From: Hepsetus odoe
Taxonomy: Eukaryota > Chordata > Actinopteri > Characiformes > Hepsetidae
Assembly (NCBI GenBank): GCA_017165825.1
Contig: CM029384.1
Location: 19,703,158 to 19,767,157, forward strand
Reading direction: 5' to 3'
Length of the DNA: 64,000 nt
Each line of letters opens with the position of its first letter. The stretch's first letter is position 1. The notes under the pieces were generated by a model that had not been told where the DNA came from, ran no database searches, and was given only the letters and a program-made list of their open reading frames with translations. The position numbers and the translations under genes were made by a program. Positions 1 to 11,045 of this stretch are shown piece by piece.

Positions 1-659
1 GTAGTCATGGCGTGTGTGTTACAGCCTAAGATGAATGGACCATACATCAAAACACTAATGGATACTCATTCACTGTTTTGGTCAGTCGGTTCATCCAAGG
101 CACTGGGTTGTATTGGGTGAATCTCTTACAGGGTAAGCTCTTTGACTGGCAACTTATTTATGTTGTCACGTGTATACTCCAGTGATTTTCAGCCTATCTT
201 ACCAATAAACTGCCATTTGTAAATGTGTTTCAAGAAAACAGGGTTTCTGTTCTTGTTCAGGTATTCAAGAAATGTGTTGACATTGTTGTCTGTACATATA
301 AAACAAAGATTATATTGAACATCACTGGAGTATTGGTTTAAAGTCCTTGCTATTTTGAATTGTTTCCTGTGGCATCTGTGCATTAAAAATAACATAAAAA
401 CTTTACATGGCATATAATTCAGATTAATAAGTTATTGACACATGAGCTGCATGTAACCGTGTGAAATAAATGCTTACTCCATATAATTGGGGCATCCACC
501 AGGCAAATGTTTGGACATTTTAAAAGGCATTGTTATCTAACAGCTTATAGTTTTGAGCATACCTAAAGATGTATGTGTACATTAATTATATGGTAAAATA
601 TAAAAAAGTAGATGTGCCCAAACATTTGGAGAATTTAACCTCAAAATTCTAGCTTAAAT

Positions 660-955
660 ATCAGGAAGAGCTGACACGCTGGTGTAGTGGGGCAAGGACA
701 TCAACGTGGAGCCAGGGATCAGGAACTTGACTTTATTTTCCATGGTGCATCAAAAAAAAAAAAAAAAAAATGCCTGAAAAAACCAATGTTAATCTAAGGC
801 TTAGCCTCTGCGAATGAACCGCGCTCTGTTCTGACTCCTTGGGGCTTAAATAGCCACCCCAATGAAGCACGCCTGTGCCCTCATGAACTCAGGTGTGCTC
901 AGTCAGAACAGAACGCCCTCTACCGTGACAAGAGCCTTGTTATTGCTGGAAGAGT
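660..955 (+). repeat. Possible dispersed repeat with internal A run
   Basis: A more GC-rich block (gctgacacgctggtgtagtg to gccctctaccgtgacaagag) with an A run at 752-769, set in AT-rich intron. It looks like an inserted repeat, but I do not recognise the family. Confidence 0.3.
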
Positions 956-1370
956 TCATTTTGGATCGCCACTTTTGTAGTGTAAGTTATTCCAAGAGAA
1001 CATGAAGATTTAAAGCATTACACTGGATCAAATAAAAATGCCAACGGGTTGTTAAAAATCTAAAATAGAAAAAATGGCCATTTTTAATTATAATAAATAA
1101 TTCAATTATACATCTTAATTATATAACTAATTATAATAAACCATAAACTTTTTAAAAAATGGATGAGGTTGAATTTGGATTCAAATTTGGTGCATCATGG
1201 TTTATTTTTTACTCAAAGATCGTATTAATAGCACTCTTTTGGCATCAGAGTATTTCAAAAAAATCTATAATGGACTGGAACAGATATGCTACAGAAGTAA
1301 CAAAGTCATTGAGCTCCCCCTGCCTCTATCCCATTCCAGCTCCCTTACCTTTCTCTTTCTTCTTCTCACC

Positions 1371-1382
1371 TACACACACAAT

Positions 1383-1433
<51 letters not shown>

Positions 1434-1446
1434 ACATACACACACT
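1371..1446 (+). repeat. (AC)n microsatellite
   Basis: About 20 nearly perfect AC units just upstream of cacna1a exon A. Confidence 0.95.
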
Positions 1447-1525
1447 CCTCCCGGAGGTTCAGAACACTCATATGCTGTCTAAACAACAGTAGTCCCTCTC
1501 AGATTTTCTGGTTGGCTCTTCACAG

Positions 1526-1631
1526 AGACTTCTGCGGATGGATCTGCCAGTTGCTGATGACAACACTGTGCACTTTAACTCCACGCTCATGGCCTTAATT
1601 CGTACTGCCCTGGACATCAAGATCGCCAAGG
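1526..1631 (+). CDS. cacna1a: cacna1a coding exon A (pre-IQ region)
   Basis: First cacna1a exon in the window; the gene enters from the left. The exon reads RLLRMDLPVADDNTVHF and ends ALDIKIAKG, almost identical to vertebrate Cav2.1. This is the stretch after the EF-hand that leads to the pre-IQ helix of the cytoplasmic tail. The acceptor is ttcacag ending at 1525, and the exon opens on a whole codon (AGA). The donor is G|gtgggg, so it ends one base into a glycine codon. The subunit forms the pore of presynaptic P/Q-type calcium channels in the plasma membrane. Positions 1-1525 hold intron only; the preceding exon (GKKCPARVAYK in human) is not seen. Confidence 0.95.
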
Positions 1632-2059
1632 GTGGGGAAGGTTTGGCACCCCATTTTTTATCTCCTCTCCTTCTCACCATATCTCCTCTCATTCTCATGC
1701 CTCTATCACGTGTCAACAAGGGAAAATTATCAAAATAATAAAATCAGATCAGTCATGTTTAAAGCCTACATTAAAGTTGGCTTAAAGACTTACATTGGCA
1801 GTCATTGACACCGTGTTCCAAATTATTATATTATTATTATTATATTATTATATTTCTCTCTTATTTTCCTAAATAGTCGATGCAAGTGACAGCATGATTT
1901 TCGAGTCATCAACCATTAGAGTATAATTCGAAAGTAACTGAACAAACCTCCCAATGATAACAGTATGTTTTTCAAAAATATGGTCATCGGCTGAATTTGC
2001 AGCATTAGGAGGTCATATTTACTGAAATCAAAAGCTATTTCAATCAAAAAAAAAAAATT

Positions 2060-3085
2060 TGGAGAGTTTTAACTTCTTTGCAGGATGTCAGAATAGCCTC
2101 CCAGAGCTGCTGTTTGGATGTGAACTGTCACCCACTCTCATAGATCTTTTGCTTGAGGATGCTTCAAAGGTTTTCAATAGAATTGAGGTCAGGGAAGGAT
2201 GGGGGCCACACCATGAATTTCTCTCCTTTTATGCCGATAGCAGCCAGAGGTATTCCTTGCAGCATGAGATGGTGAATTGTCATGCATGAAGATGATTTTG
2301 TTATGGAAAGCACGGTTCTTCTTTTTGTACCATGGAAGAAAGTGGTAAGTCAGTAACTCCACTTACTTTTCAGAGGTCATTTCACATCTTCGGGGACCCT
2401 AAAGGGGCCAACCAGCTCTCTCCCCATAATTCCGACCCAAAGCATGACTCTGCCACCTCCTTGCTGACATCGTGGCCTTTTGGGACATGGTGGCCATCCA
2501 CCAACCATCCACCACTCCATCTATCTGGACCATCCAGGGTTGCACAGCACTCATCAGTGAACAAGACTGTTTGAAAATGAGTCTTCATGTAGTTCTGGGC
2601 ACACTGCAACCGTTTCTACTTGTGAGCATTGGTTAGGGGTGGCTGAATAGAAGGTTTATGCATAACTGCAAGCCTCTGGAGGAAGAGGTTTGCTGCTTTG
2701 TAATGGCATTTTAGCAGCTGCTCTCTTAATCCGATGTATTTGTCTGGCAGAAACCGTCCTCATTGTGCCTTTATCTGCACGAACCCCATGCGTGCTCTGA
2801 CTCAGTCACAAATATCTTAACAGTACGATGCTCATGGTTAAGTTTTCGTGAAATATATATGGTTTGATTCCTTGTCCAAGGCATTCAACTATTTCACGCT
2901 TTTCAGCAGATCCTTTTTCTTTCCCATATTGCTTGAAAATGGTGGTCTGCTTAATAATGTGGAACATCTTTCTTCAGTAATTTTTCCTTTAATTGGGCAA
3001 ACCAATTATCACAGGTGTCCGAGATTGATTTCAGTGATCCAAAGAGCCCTGAGACACAATAACATCCATGAGCTTAATTGAAAAG
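2060..3085 (-). mobile_element. Degenerate Tc1-like transposon
   Basis: The minus strand at 2382-2609 reads TVLFTDECCATLDGPDRW and GWLVDGHHVP, a DDE transposase stretch typical of fish Tc1-like elements, with the catalytic D in FTDE. The frame is broken on both sides. It lies within the intron between cacna1a exons A and B. Confidence 0.8.
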
Positions 3086-3585
3086 CATTTTCTTTTTTTT
3101 TTTTTTGGAACGCGGTGTAGTGCTGATGCACAGACTAAAAAGTCGAATGTGCAGTTGCTATCACTTTTACCTTCTTGTATTGGATTTGTGACTGTACATG
3201 AACGATTGCAAAATGGCTCTTTGAGAAAAGATTAATTAAAAATGTCCTCATGGCAAAACATACAAAATGTTTTTAATGCAACCCTAAGTGGGTAAAGATT
3301 TCCATTTTCCTTATTCAAAATGTCTCTATCCAGATTTTAGCCTTGATCTTGCCACAGCTCAATCAACCTCAGGCTTCAGTTTTGTTGATTCACACAAAAA
3401 ACATCAGCATCTCTCTTTCTTTTCAGCCATTATAAATGAACACATAAAACTATTCTTGAAAAGTACCCACCATTATTCATAATGTTCATTTTCAGACCAA
3501 ACACTCAAAGTTCATGAAAATTGAGCAAAATTTGTGTTGTCTATACCCAGCAAAATAGATAATCTTTTGCATAATTTGACTGTGG

Positions 3586-3702
3586 TTGTGTGTGGGTGTG
3601 GGTGTGTGTGTGGATGGATAGGTATGTTTACACTACTGTATCCTTGTAAGTGCCTTAAAAACTTTCATGTGCATGTGTGTTTGTGTGTGTCTGCTTGTGT
3701 GT
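3586..3702 (+). repeat. TG-rich tract before exon B
   Basis: Interrupted TG/TGGG repeats running almost to the acceptor of exon B, taking the place of a pyrimidine tract. Confidence 0.7.
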
Positions 3703-3706
3703 GTAG

Positions 3707-3814
3707 GTGGTGTTGACAAGCACCAGATGGACGCTGAGCTGAGGAAGGAGATGATGGCCATTTGGCCGAACTTGTCACAGAAAACTTTGGACCTACTGGT
3801 CACTCCGCACAAGT
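3707..3814 (+). CDS. cacna1a: cacna1a coding exon B (pre-IQ helix)
   Basis: Encodes GVDKHQMDAELRKEMMAIW and then PNLSQKTLDLLVTPHK, the pre-IQ segment of Cav2 channels that helps hold calmodulin. The acceptor is a TG-rich tract ending gtgtag at 3706; the donor is AAG T|gtaagt. Two bases complete the split glycine from exon A, and one base starts a serine finished in exon C. Length (108 nt) and phase agree with the human exon. A V-D-K-H replaces human A-D-K-Q; otherwise conservation is nearly complete. Confidence 0.96.
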
Positions 3815-3932
3815 GTAAGTTGCCCAGAGGTTTGTGTGTCCGGGTTTTTCAATCTTGCCACCATAGGATGCTTCTCTCAGCCCAATCACCGCGCCGCACC
3901 CTCTGATGAGCCAAGCTGTCCAGGACATCCAT

Positions 3933-3935
<3 letters not shown>

Positions 3936-3972
<37 letters not shown>
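3936..3972 (+). repeat. (CA)n microsatellite
   Basis: About 18 perfect CA units in the intron after exon B. Confidence 0.95.
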
Positions 3973-3974
<2 letters not shown>

Positions 3975-5750
3975 TCACTTCTCCACTACACAGTATCTCA
4001 TTTCTCCAAGTGACCATTCAAAATATTTTAGAAATGCACTCAACAACTACAGTGACTGAAAAAGGGATGCTCTGAATTTACTTCATTCACTATTGAATAA
4101 AATATGTTATAAAAATAATAATAAAATATGTTTTGTATTTTGGTTTTCTTAATTTGGCATCAATTGCATAAATGTAATATATTTTATTCATTTAGAAATA
4201 ATGCACATCTTTCACTGAAGTAAATTCTGTAGATCGCTCTTTCATTCAACACACATGTGCACATGTATGCCACATGAGCTCTACATTCAGGCCTCTGATC
4301 AGAGGGTGCTTAACTATAGACTAGCCTTCTATAGATGTCTTTTCACTCCAGGGTTTCATTAGCTGACCATTTAACACTTACATCCAAAACGTTTAACTAA
4401 GCACGAGTATTTGAAACATTAAAAAAGCCTGTTCAGTCAAAGCATGAGACGACAAAGTGGCTTTTGTTGTTTTGCCAACGTGCCTGTGGCAAAATCACAA
4501 CTTCTGGTCCTAATTATAATGGGACTATGTTTGCACAAAGCATGATATATAATAGTTCACGCTGCTGAATGTGAGGCATGGTTATGATAATACTTATCTA
4601 TATAAGAAATCACAAGAGTTACATGTAGAACAAATTTGTCCTCCACTACTTCCTGGTGCAGAGGATTATAATTTGTTGAAATAAAACCACAGTGAACATG
4701 GCTTATGAACATGCCTTTAAAGCCTGCATGTGTAAGTAAAGGTAAAACTGACCTTTCACAGTGTGGGCACGGTATGGCTGACTTGCTATAAATGGACTGT
4801 TTTCACAATATTTCCCATTCTGAAGTTAAACTGAGCTATGTACCACCCGCAAATGCATTGTTACAAGGTTGATAGAACAGGTTGGTAGAGTCAAGTTTAG
4901 TTTTAACACTGGAAAATTGAGGTTATGGCTTTCATGAGAAATTAATCATGAGAAGTGCTGGAAAAACGTTATGAAAAAGTTTATTTTTAAAAATGTGATA
5001 TTTGAAACATTCAAAGTTTTTACATGCTATAGAAAATTTCTATAGTATCCTGTTAGGTTGTATCTGGGTTTGCCAGCTTTATTTAAAACATGCCCAACAG
5101 TTGCTACAAAAGAATACATTTGTGGGGGAACAATTTCACTTCTGTTGCTTTTGAACCCTATTTATATAAGACAGAGGAAGATGAGACCCAGTTTAGCTTC
5201 AGAATGCCAAACAGCAGAGAAACAGTCACTATAAGTCAGGTCTATTTTTTGTGTTTACCTGATCTGCATTGTGAATGTACAGTTCAAATATTTTCAAGTG
5301 TTTTTACATCAGTGAAAATAAAGTGACTCTTTTAGATACAGTTATTTAAAGAAGCATCGTTGAGTGATAACGCAGTGTGTATGCAAAACAATACAAATAG
5401 TCATGTAAAAATGCCTAGAATAATAATGTAACCATAAGTTATAAGCAGTGTTGCTCATTTAAAAGTGTAATAATGGAAATAATAAATAGAAATAACATAA
5501 TGATAGAAAATAAATATTGTGTATTGATAATGTATAAAGAAATACAAACCTTTTTTAACCAGTTTGTGAAAAGACCATTTGCTCTTTCTGTGTCCGTATG
5601 AGTTTGTACAAGTGAGTGTGTGTGAGTGTGCAAGATAGAGTGTGTGTTTGTTGTGTATGCATGAATGTTACCCACACCCATCCCCTCCTCCCTTCCTCGC
5701 TCAGGGTTCATCTCCTCTCGTCTAATCGTGCAGGGTAACTTGTCCTTTTC
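3975..5750 (+). other. cacna1a intron, no recognised content
   Basis: AT-rich intron between exons B and C. I see no gene and no clear mobile element; only a short TG-rich patch near 5610-5655. Confidence 0.6.
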
Positions 5751-5757
5751 TCAGCAG

Positions 5758-5858
5758 CGACAGACCTGACGGTGGGTAAAATCTATGCAGCCATGATGAT
5801 TATGGAGTATTACCGGCAGAGCAAGGCCAAGCGGACCCAGGCTCTCCGAGACGAGCAG
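5758..5858 (+). CDS. cacna1a: cacna1a coding exon C (IQ domain, calmodulin binding)
   Basis: Encodes TDLTVGKIYAAMMIMEYYRQ followed by SKAKRTQALRDEQ. The IQ-like core IMEYYRQSKAK is the site where calmodulin drives calcium-dependent facilitation and inactivation. The donor is CAG|gtactc, phase 0. The acceptor is ambiguous: ctcag|cag|cga is a NAGNAG pair, so use of 5755 adds one alanine (HKSATDLT) and use of 5758 gives HKSTDLT as in human. I chose 5758 for agreement with human. Methionines cluster in AAMMIMEYY, near the reported internal start of the human alpha1ACT product. Confidence 0.96.
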
Positions 5859-6387
5859 GTACTCTGCCCTTGAAAGGCCTCCACTGTCTCTTTTTTCTGT
5901 TTACCTATTGCTCTTGCTGTCTTTCTCACAAGTTCCACCCCATACCTACTATGCATTCAGCATTGTGACTCTTTGCTATGTGTTTATCTGTGTGCCATTC
6001 ATTCTACAGCTACACTGAAAAAATGATTTCATGTTTACATTTATAGTAAGTAACCTGACTGCCTTATCACATTCAGTTCATTAAATATCACAAGTCAAGG
6101 TCACAGAATTACTTTTGTATTTTAAAATTTTATTAAATAGAAATGTTAAGGCCTCCAGGTTACTACCAGGTTACAGAAATTTGCAATTGAATAGCTAACA
6201 GTCAGAAATGGTCACATTTTGGGGACATGTGTTTTGGAACACAATTTCCTAAAGGCAGCATAGAGTTGCACAGAGAAGTAATACGTGCTTAAAAAGTGTT
6301 TTAAAATATATTAAAAACCATTAAGATTAGATTTCATTTATGCAATGCAGTTATTTGTTACTGATTACATCTGCTGCAGGACTGAGG

Positions 6388-7046
6388 TTTATGTACATTT
6401 ACATTTACATTTACGGCATTTAGCAGACGCTCTTATCCAGAGCGACTTACAACAGTGCTTTATTTCCACAATAGTTCATCTTGGTAACCAGCACAGATCA
6501 GTAACTGCTGATTAGCTAGTACCACCTAAGTAACAGACTAAGAGCCTTGTAACAAGTATACACCATAAAACATCATATACATCATAAAACAAAAAAAATT
6601 TTTTTTTTTTTGAGAGGAGGAACAGGGGTGGGAGAGTAGGAAAGAGAGTAGAGGTTTTTAGGAAGAAAGAGTAAGGGTAGGAGGGTGGATGGTTTGGAAA
6701 TACCGTGAACAGGTGGGTCTTTAATCTACGTTTGAAGACAGCGAGGGACTCTGCAGTTCTGACCATCAGGGGGAGTTCATTCCACCACTGAGGGGCCAGA
6801 ACTGAGAAGAGTCTTGATGTGTGTCTTCCTCTGTTTTTCAATGGTGGAGGTTCAAGACGAGCAGTGCTTGATGGTCTGAGGGGACGAGAAGAGACACGAT
6901 GTTTAATTAGAGTCGACAGGTAAGATGGTGCAAGGCTGTTAGTAGCCTTGTAAGCAAGAGATAGAGTTTTAAACCTGATACGAGCAGCCACTGGGAGCCA
7001 GTGCAGATCCCGCAGAGTGCAGAGTAAACGGAAATATTTATGCAAG
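6388..7046 (-). mobile_element. 3' end of an L2-like LINE
   Basis: The minus-strand frame at 6512-7045 carries LHWLPVAARIRFKTLSLAYK, then SLAPSYLSTL, WWNELPL and FKRRLKTHLF. These are the usual C-terminal motifs of L2/CR1-group reverse transcriptases. The low end (6400-6450) carries tttagcagacgctcttatcc, the 3' tail shared by fish L2 elements and V-SINEs. 5'-truncated; about 180 residues remain open. Confidence 0.85.
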
Positions 7047-7205
7047 ATTTATTTCTTGTTACATCTTTCGTTACAAATACTTTGTCTTTTTTTTGTTTTG
7101 TGTCTGAAACTATATTTCAATAGCAAAGGCACAACAGTGATTTAAAAAAAAAACAAATCTGTTTATTGCAAAAATTAATCAGAAGTTTAAAACGCTGACC
7201 AGAGA

Positions 7206-9230
7206 AGAGTAGTCAAGTCAAGTCAAGTCAACTTTATTTATATAACGTTTTTTACAGCTGTTGTTGTCACAAAGCAGCTTTACAGAATCCGGGTCCGAGC
7301 TCCAATTGGGTAAGCCAAGGGCGACAGAGGCAAGGAAACACTCCCCCATACTTGAGGAAGAAACCTTGGGAGAAACCAAGACCCAAAAGAGGAACCCATC
7401 CTCCTTTGGTCGACACCGGAAATAATAGGAAAAAAGAGAAAAAACCCTGTATAGTGGTAATTTCCAGTAAGCATGAGTTACAGTAAATGTAAAAGTAAAC
7501 TTGGTGACTAAATGGAGGTTCATGAGAATGGTGAAACTCTGTTTGAGTGGGGGAAGCTTTAATCTTCATGGCAGCAGCTCCTGCAGAAGAGCCAGTCTGA
7601 TGTAGCTGATCTGAAATTCAGGTCGGGAGAAAATAAGATGATAGTAGCTTTGCCAACTCTGTGTAGCAGCTGGCATGGAACTCAGGAGACCCTCATGGAG
7701 ATCGATGGATTTACCCTCAGGAAATAACCAAACCGCCCACCACTTAGGTGGTGGACAGCCGCCCATCTCCAACAAAGTGAAAGGAATTAGATCTGTTTTA
7801 AACTCATTGCACAGCCTGTAAGTTTAAAGAATGCAGTAATGTGACTCCAGTAATACATTATTACATTATTACAGCCTGACTAAAAAGTACAGATCCTGAC
7901 TAAAAAGGACAGATCTGACTAAAAAGAACAGATCCAGGGGTCTTACAAACACAAGAGCACCCTGTGACACTGGCGACCCCCCACACCACCCTCAACAGAC
8001 CTGAATTTACTGATCTGTCTGTGCCAGGTTTGTCCCTGAGTTTTAGTTTTGATTTTGTTTTGGATCTCTGGGCACACAATGGATAATGAAATCCACCGGC
8101 CTGTCTGGGCCTTGGTTTGTCCCTGAGTTTTTTGAGCATGAGAGTGGTGGGCAGCACCAACATCCCAGTTTACAGTAATTCTCTGTATCCATGAACCCCT
8201 GGATCTGCACCTCTTAACTAACAGGGAAATTAATTACTAAAAGCCTGACTAAACAAGTATGTCTTTAGTCTGGACTTAAATACTGAGAGTGTGTCTGAGT
8301 CCCAGACAGCAGCGGGAAGACTGTTCCAGAGACGGGCGGCTTTGAATGAAAAAACTGGGAACCCTGTTGTTGTTTCCAAAATTCTGGGAACTGTTAGAAA
8401 ACAAGAACCTTGCGATCTAAGTGAGCATGAAGGTTCAAAACTAGAGATAAGCTCAGAGAGATACTCGGGAGCGAGGCTGTTTAGGGCTTTGTAAGGGAGC
8501 AGTAAAATTTTGGAGTTGATGAGGAATTTCACAGGAAGCCAGTAAAGCCTAGAAAATAGTGAGCTAATATGATCAAATTTTCTGGATATAGTGGGGACTC
8601 TAGCTACTGCGTTCTGGACAAACTTGAGTTTGTGAAGGCTTTTACTGGAACATCCTGACAGCAGGGCATTACAATAAACTATATAATCTGGTGATAAATG
8701 CATGTATCAGTATTTCTGCATCATGCAGTGTGAGTGCACTTCTGAGTTTAGCAATGTTTCTAAGGTGGAGGAAAGCTATTTATGTGATATTTCCAATGTG
8801 TGTATCTAGAGAGAGATCTGAGTCAACTGTGATGCAAAAGCTTTTGACAGTGTTTAATATTAACTGTAAAATTATGAAAATCGAGCATTAAACCTGAAAG
8901 TTTGTTTCTAGCAATTTTGTGACTTAGCTGAAGAACTGTCTTTTCAGATTTTAACATATGAAAATTGAGTTACATCCACTCTTATATCTCCTATATAGTC
9001 CTCAATCTGTTTTAATTTGAGTTTATCTTCAGGTTTAGCTGAGATATATAGCTGTGTGTCATCAGCATAACAGTGAAAGCTGATTCTATGTCTCTGGTTA
9101 ACTGAACCATCCTTTTAAAAAAATGTTAACTGTCTTTGGCCCCCTACTCTTCATATTATACATGCTCCATGTATAATATGAAGAGTAGGGGGCCAAAGAC
9201 AGTTAACATTTTTTTTAAAGGATGGTTTTG
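7206..9230 (-). mobile_element. 5'-truncated L2/Rex1-like LINE copy A
   Basis: Read on the minus strand: GPLLFILYM at the high end, then FHCYADDTQLYIS with the catalytic YADD at 9058-9069, the C-terminal frame 8230-8703 (LYWLPVKF, APEYLSEL, LWNSLPAAV, FKSRLKTYLF), about 1 kb of 3' UTR, and a terminal array of tcaag units at 7212-7230. Frames are broken in places. Between GPLLFILYM and YADD the copy carries a long hairpin (see separate entry). Copies B, C and D lie at 36388, 40955 and 49250. Confidence 0.85.
9105..9227. repeat. 60-bp near-perfect hairpin inside LINE copy A
   Basis: Arms 9105-9164 and 9168-9227 are reverse complements at 59 of 60 positions, with a 3-base loop (ctc). The arm sequence encodes the reverse-transcriptase motif GPLLFILYM on the minus strand. 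Confidence 0.97.
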
Positions 9231-9414
9231 AGAACAGGTTATTGAAAGCATATGAAATGCTGTTCAGGCCTGTCCTTAACTGTAGTGAAATTTCTGATAA
9301 ATTGCACATTGCATTTACTTAGTAACCTACTCAGCACTTGGAATAACTAAGCTTGTTTGGGTTATCATTATGCTTTGTTAATCTTTGGCATGTAAAGACC
9401 CTGCAATGTCAAAA

Positions 9415-10365
9415 GTGTTTAGGCGGTGAAGAGAGTGTCAAATAGGGTGATGAGTCTGATGCTGAAAGTTGAAGGTGTGATAATAAATGTGGTTGGTGCC
9501 CTGCAAGTTGGTTGTGAGATGGAGGAGAAAGAATAATTATGGAGTGAATTAGCGGAGAGAGAGTGGCATATTTAAATGGAGGGAACAGAGGTGATGAGGA
9601 GATGGTGGATAGGTATGGTATCAAGGAGAGGTATGCAGAAGGTCAGATGGTTGTAGATATTGCCAAAAGGATGGAAATAACTGTAGTAAATATTTATTTT
9701 GAGAAGAGGGAGGAACACAGAGTGACATACAAAAGGGGCAGTGGTGGCTTAGTAGTTATGGAGTTGGCGACAGGATTGGAAGTTTGTGGGTTCAAACACC
9801 TTACCAGTAGGTTGCCCTGACGTACCCTTGAGCAAGGTACTGTCCCTGCCACTGCTCCCTGGGCAACTTTGATAGCTGCCCACTGCTGCACAAAAGGGTG
9901 GATAGTGGAGTGGTTCGAAGGATGGGAGTAGAAAATACTTGGGATCAGCATTTCAGAGGAATGGGGAGTGTGGAAGAGAGGTGAAGAAGAGAGTGCAGGA
10001 AGATTGGAATGGGTGGAGAAGAGTGGCAGGAGCTATCTGTGACAGACAAACCAGCAAGAGTGAAAGGAAAGATTTTCGTTGGGCATGCCGCGGATGGACA
10101 GGATTAGAAATAAGTATATTAGAGGGACAGGTCAGGTTGGACATTTTGGAGCCAAAGTTAAAGAAGCAAGGTTGCGTTGGTTTGGACATGTCCAGAGGAG
10201 AGATGAGGATTATACTGGGAGAAGCATGTTGAAGATGGAGCTGCAGGATAGAGGAAAAAGGAGGAAGATGTAGAAAACATGAAGAAATGGAGACAGTTGA
10301 TCAATTTTTATTGTTTGACCCTAATGGGAGCAGCTGAAAGAAGAAGTGGCAGCTATAAAGGGACC
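9415..10365 (+). mobile_element. Internally deleted RTE-like LINE relic
   Basis: Plus-strand sequence resembles the common fish RTE-like LINE. An endonuclease-region segment (about 9415-9730) joins directly, after a nested SINE, to the 3' end (about 9930-10365; RWFGHVQRRDED, LKMELQDRGKRRK near 10170-10270). The central reverse-transcriptase core is missing. The end reads gggagcagctgaaagaagaag, close to the usual 3' terminus. Confidence 0.75.
9738..9889 (+). mobile_element. tRNA-derived SINE nested in the RTE relic
   Basis: Starts gcagtggtggcttagtagtt (A-box region), with gggttcaaac near 9788 as B-box, and ends in gctgcccactgctgc. The direct repeat acaaaaggg flanks it at 9729-9737 and 9890-9898, a likely target-site duplication. 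It lacks the usual SINE tail. Confidence 0.8.
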
Positions 10366-11045
10366 TACAAAAATGAAATGTTTATTCTTGATGCTTATGT
10401 GTAGAAAGGGTGTGAAAAATGGGTCAGAGCATGTCCAAAACAGTAGATCTTGCAGGGTGTTCTCAGCATACTGTACTTAGTATCTACGAAAAGTTGTCCA
10501 GGAAAAAGCAACCGTCAAACCAATGAACCAGGTTCATGATAAGAGCGAAGGCTAGTCTGTCTGGCCAGATCCCAGAGAAGAGCTACTGTAGCACAAACTT
10601 CTGAAAAGTTCATGCTGCGTATGATAGAAAGGTATTAGAACATCATAGTGCATCACAGGCTTGCTGTGCGTGGGGTTGGGTAGGCACAGACTAGTTAGAG
10701 TGCTCATGCCGATGGCTGTGCAGTTAGAACTGAATCATGGAACAATGGAAGATGGCCAGGTCTGATGAATCATGCTTTCTTTTACATCATATAGATGCAT
10801 TCAATATGTAAAGAAGGAAAGCTGGCAGAGGCAGTGCGATGCTCTTGCCAATGTTCTTCTTGAAAATCTTGCGTCTTGCCATTGACGTCAATTTCACTTT
10901 GACATAAATGATTTGCCGCTAGTTTCTGGATGACAGATACCATGAGTGAGTGGATCAGAGCTGTTTTGGGGGGCATAAGGGGGGCATACATACAATTGTA
11001 CCCATTGCTTGTTGGTTTCAATGTTATGGATAATCAGTGTATATC
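10366..11045 (+). mobile_element. Tc1-like transposon relic
   Basis: Contains degraded Tc1-type transposase sequence (agatggccaggtctgatgaatc near 10749; helix-turn-helix region near 10430-10560) and ends in caatgttatggataatcagtg, a decayed Tc1 terminal repeat. No open frame remains. Confidence 0.65.

Noticed and set aside
1..1500. Upstream cacna1a exon (GKKCPARVAYK region)
   Set aside because: No matching coding sequence in any frame; the exon must lie left of the window.
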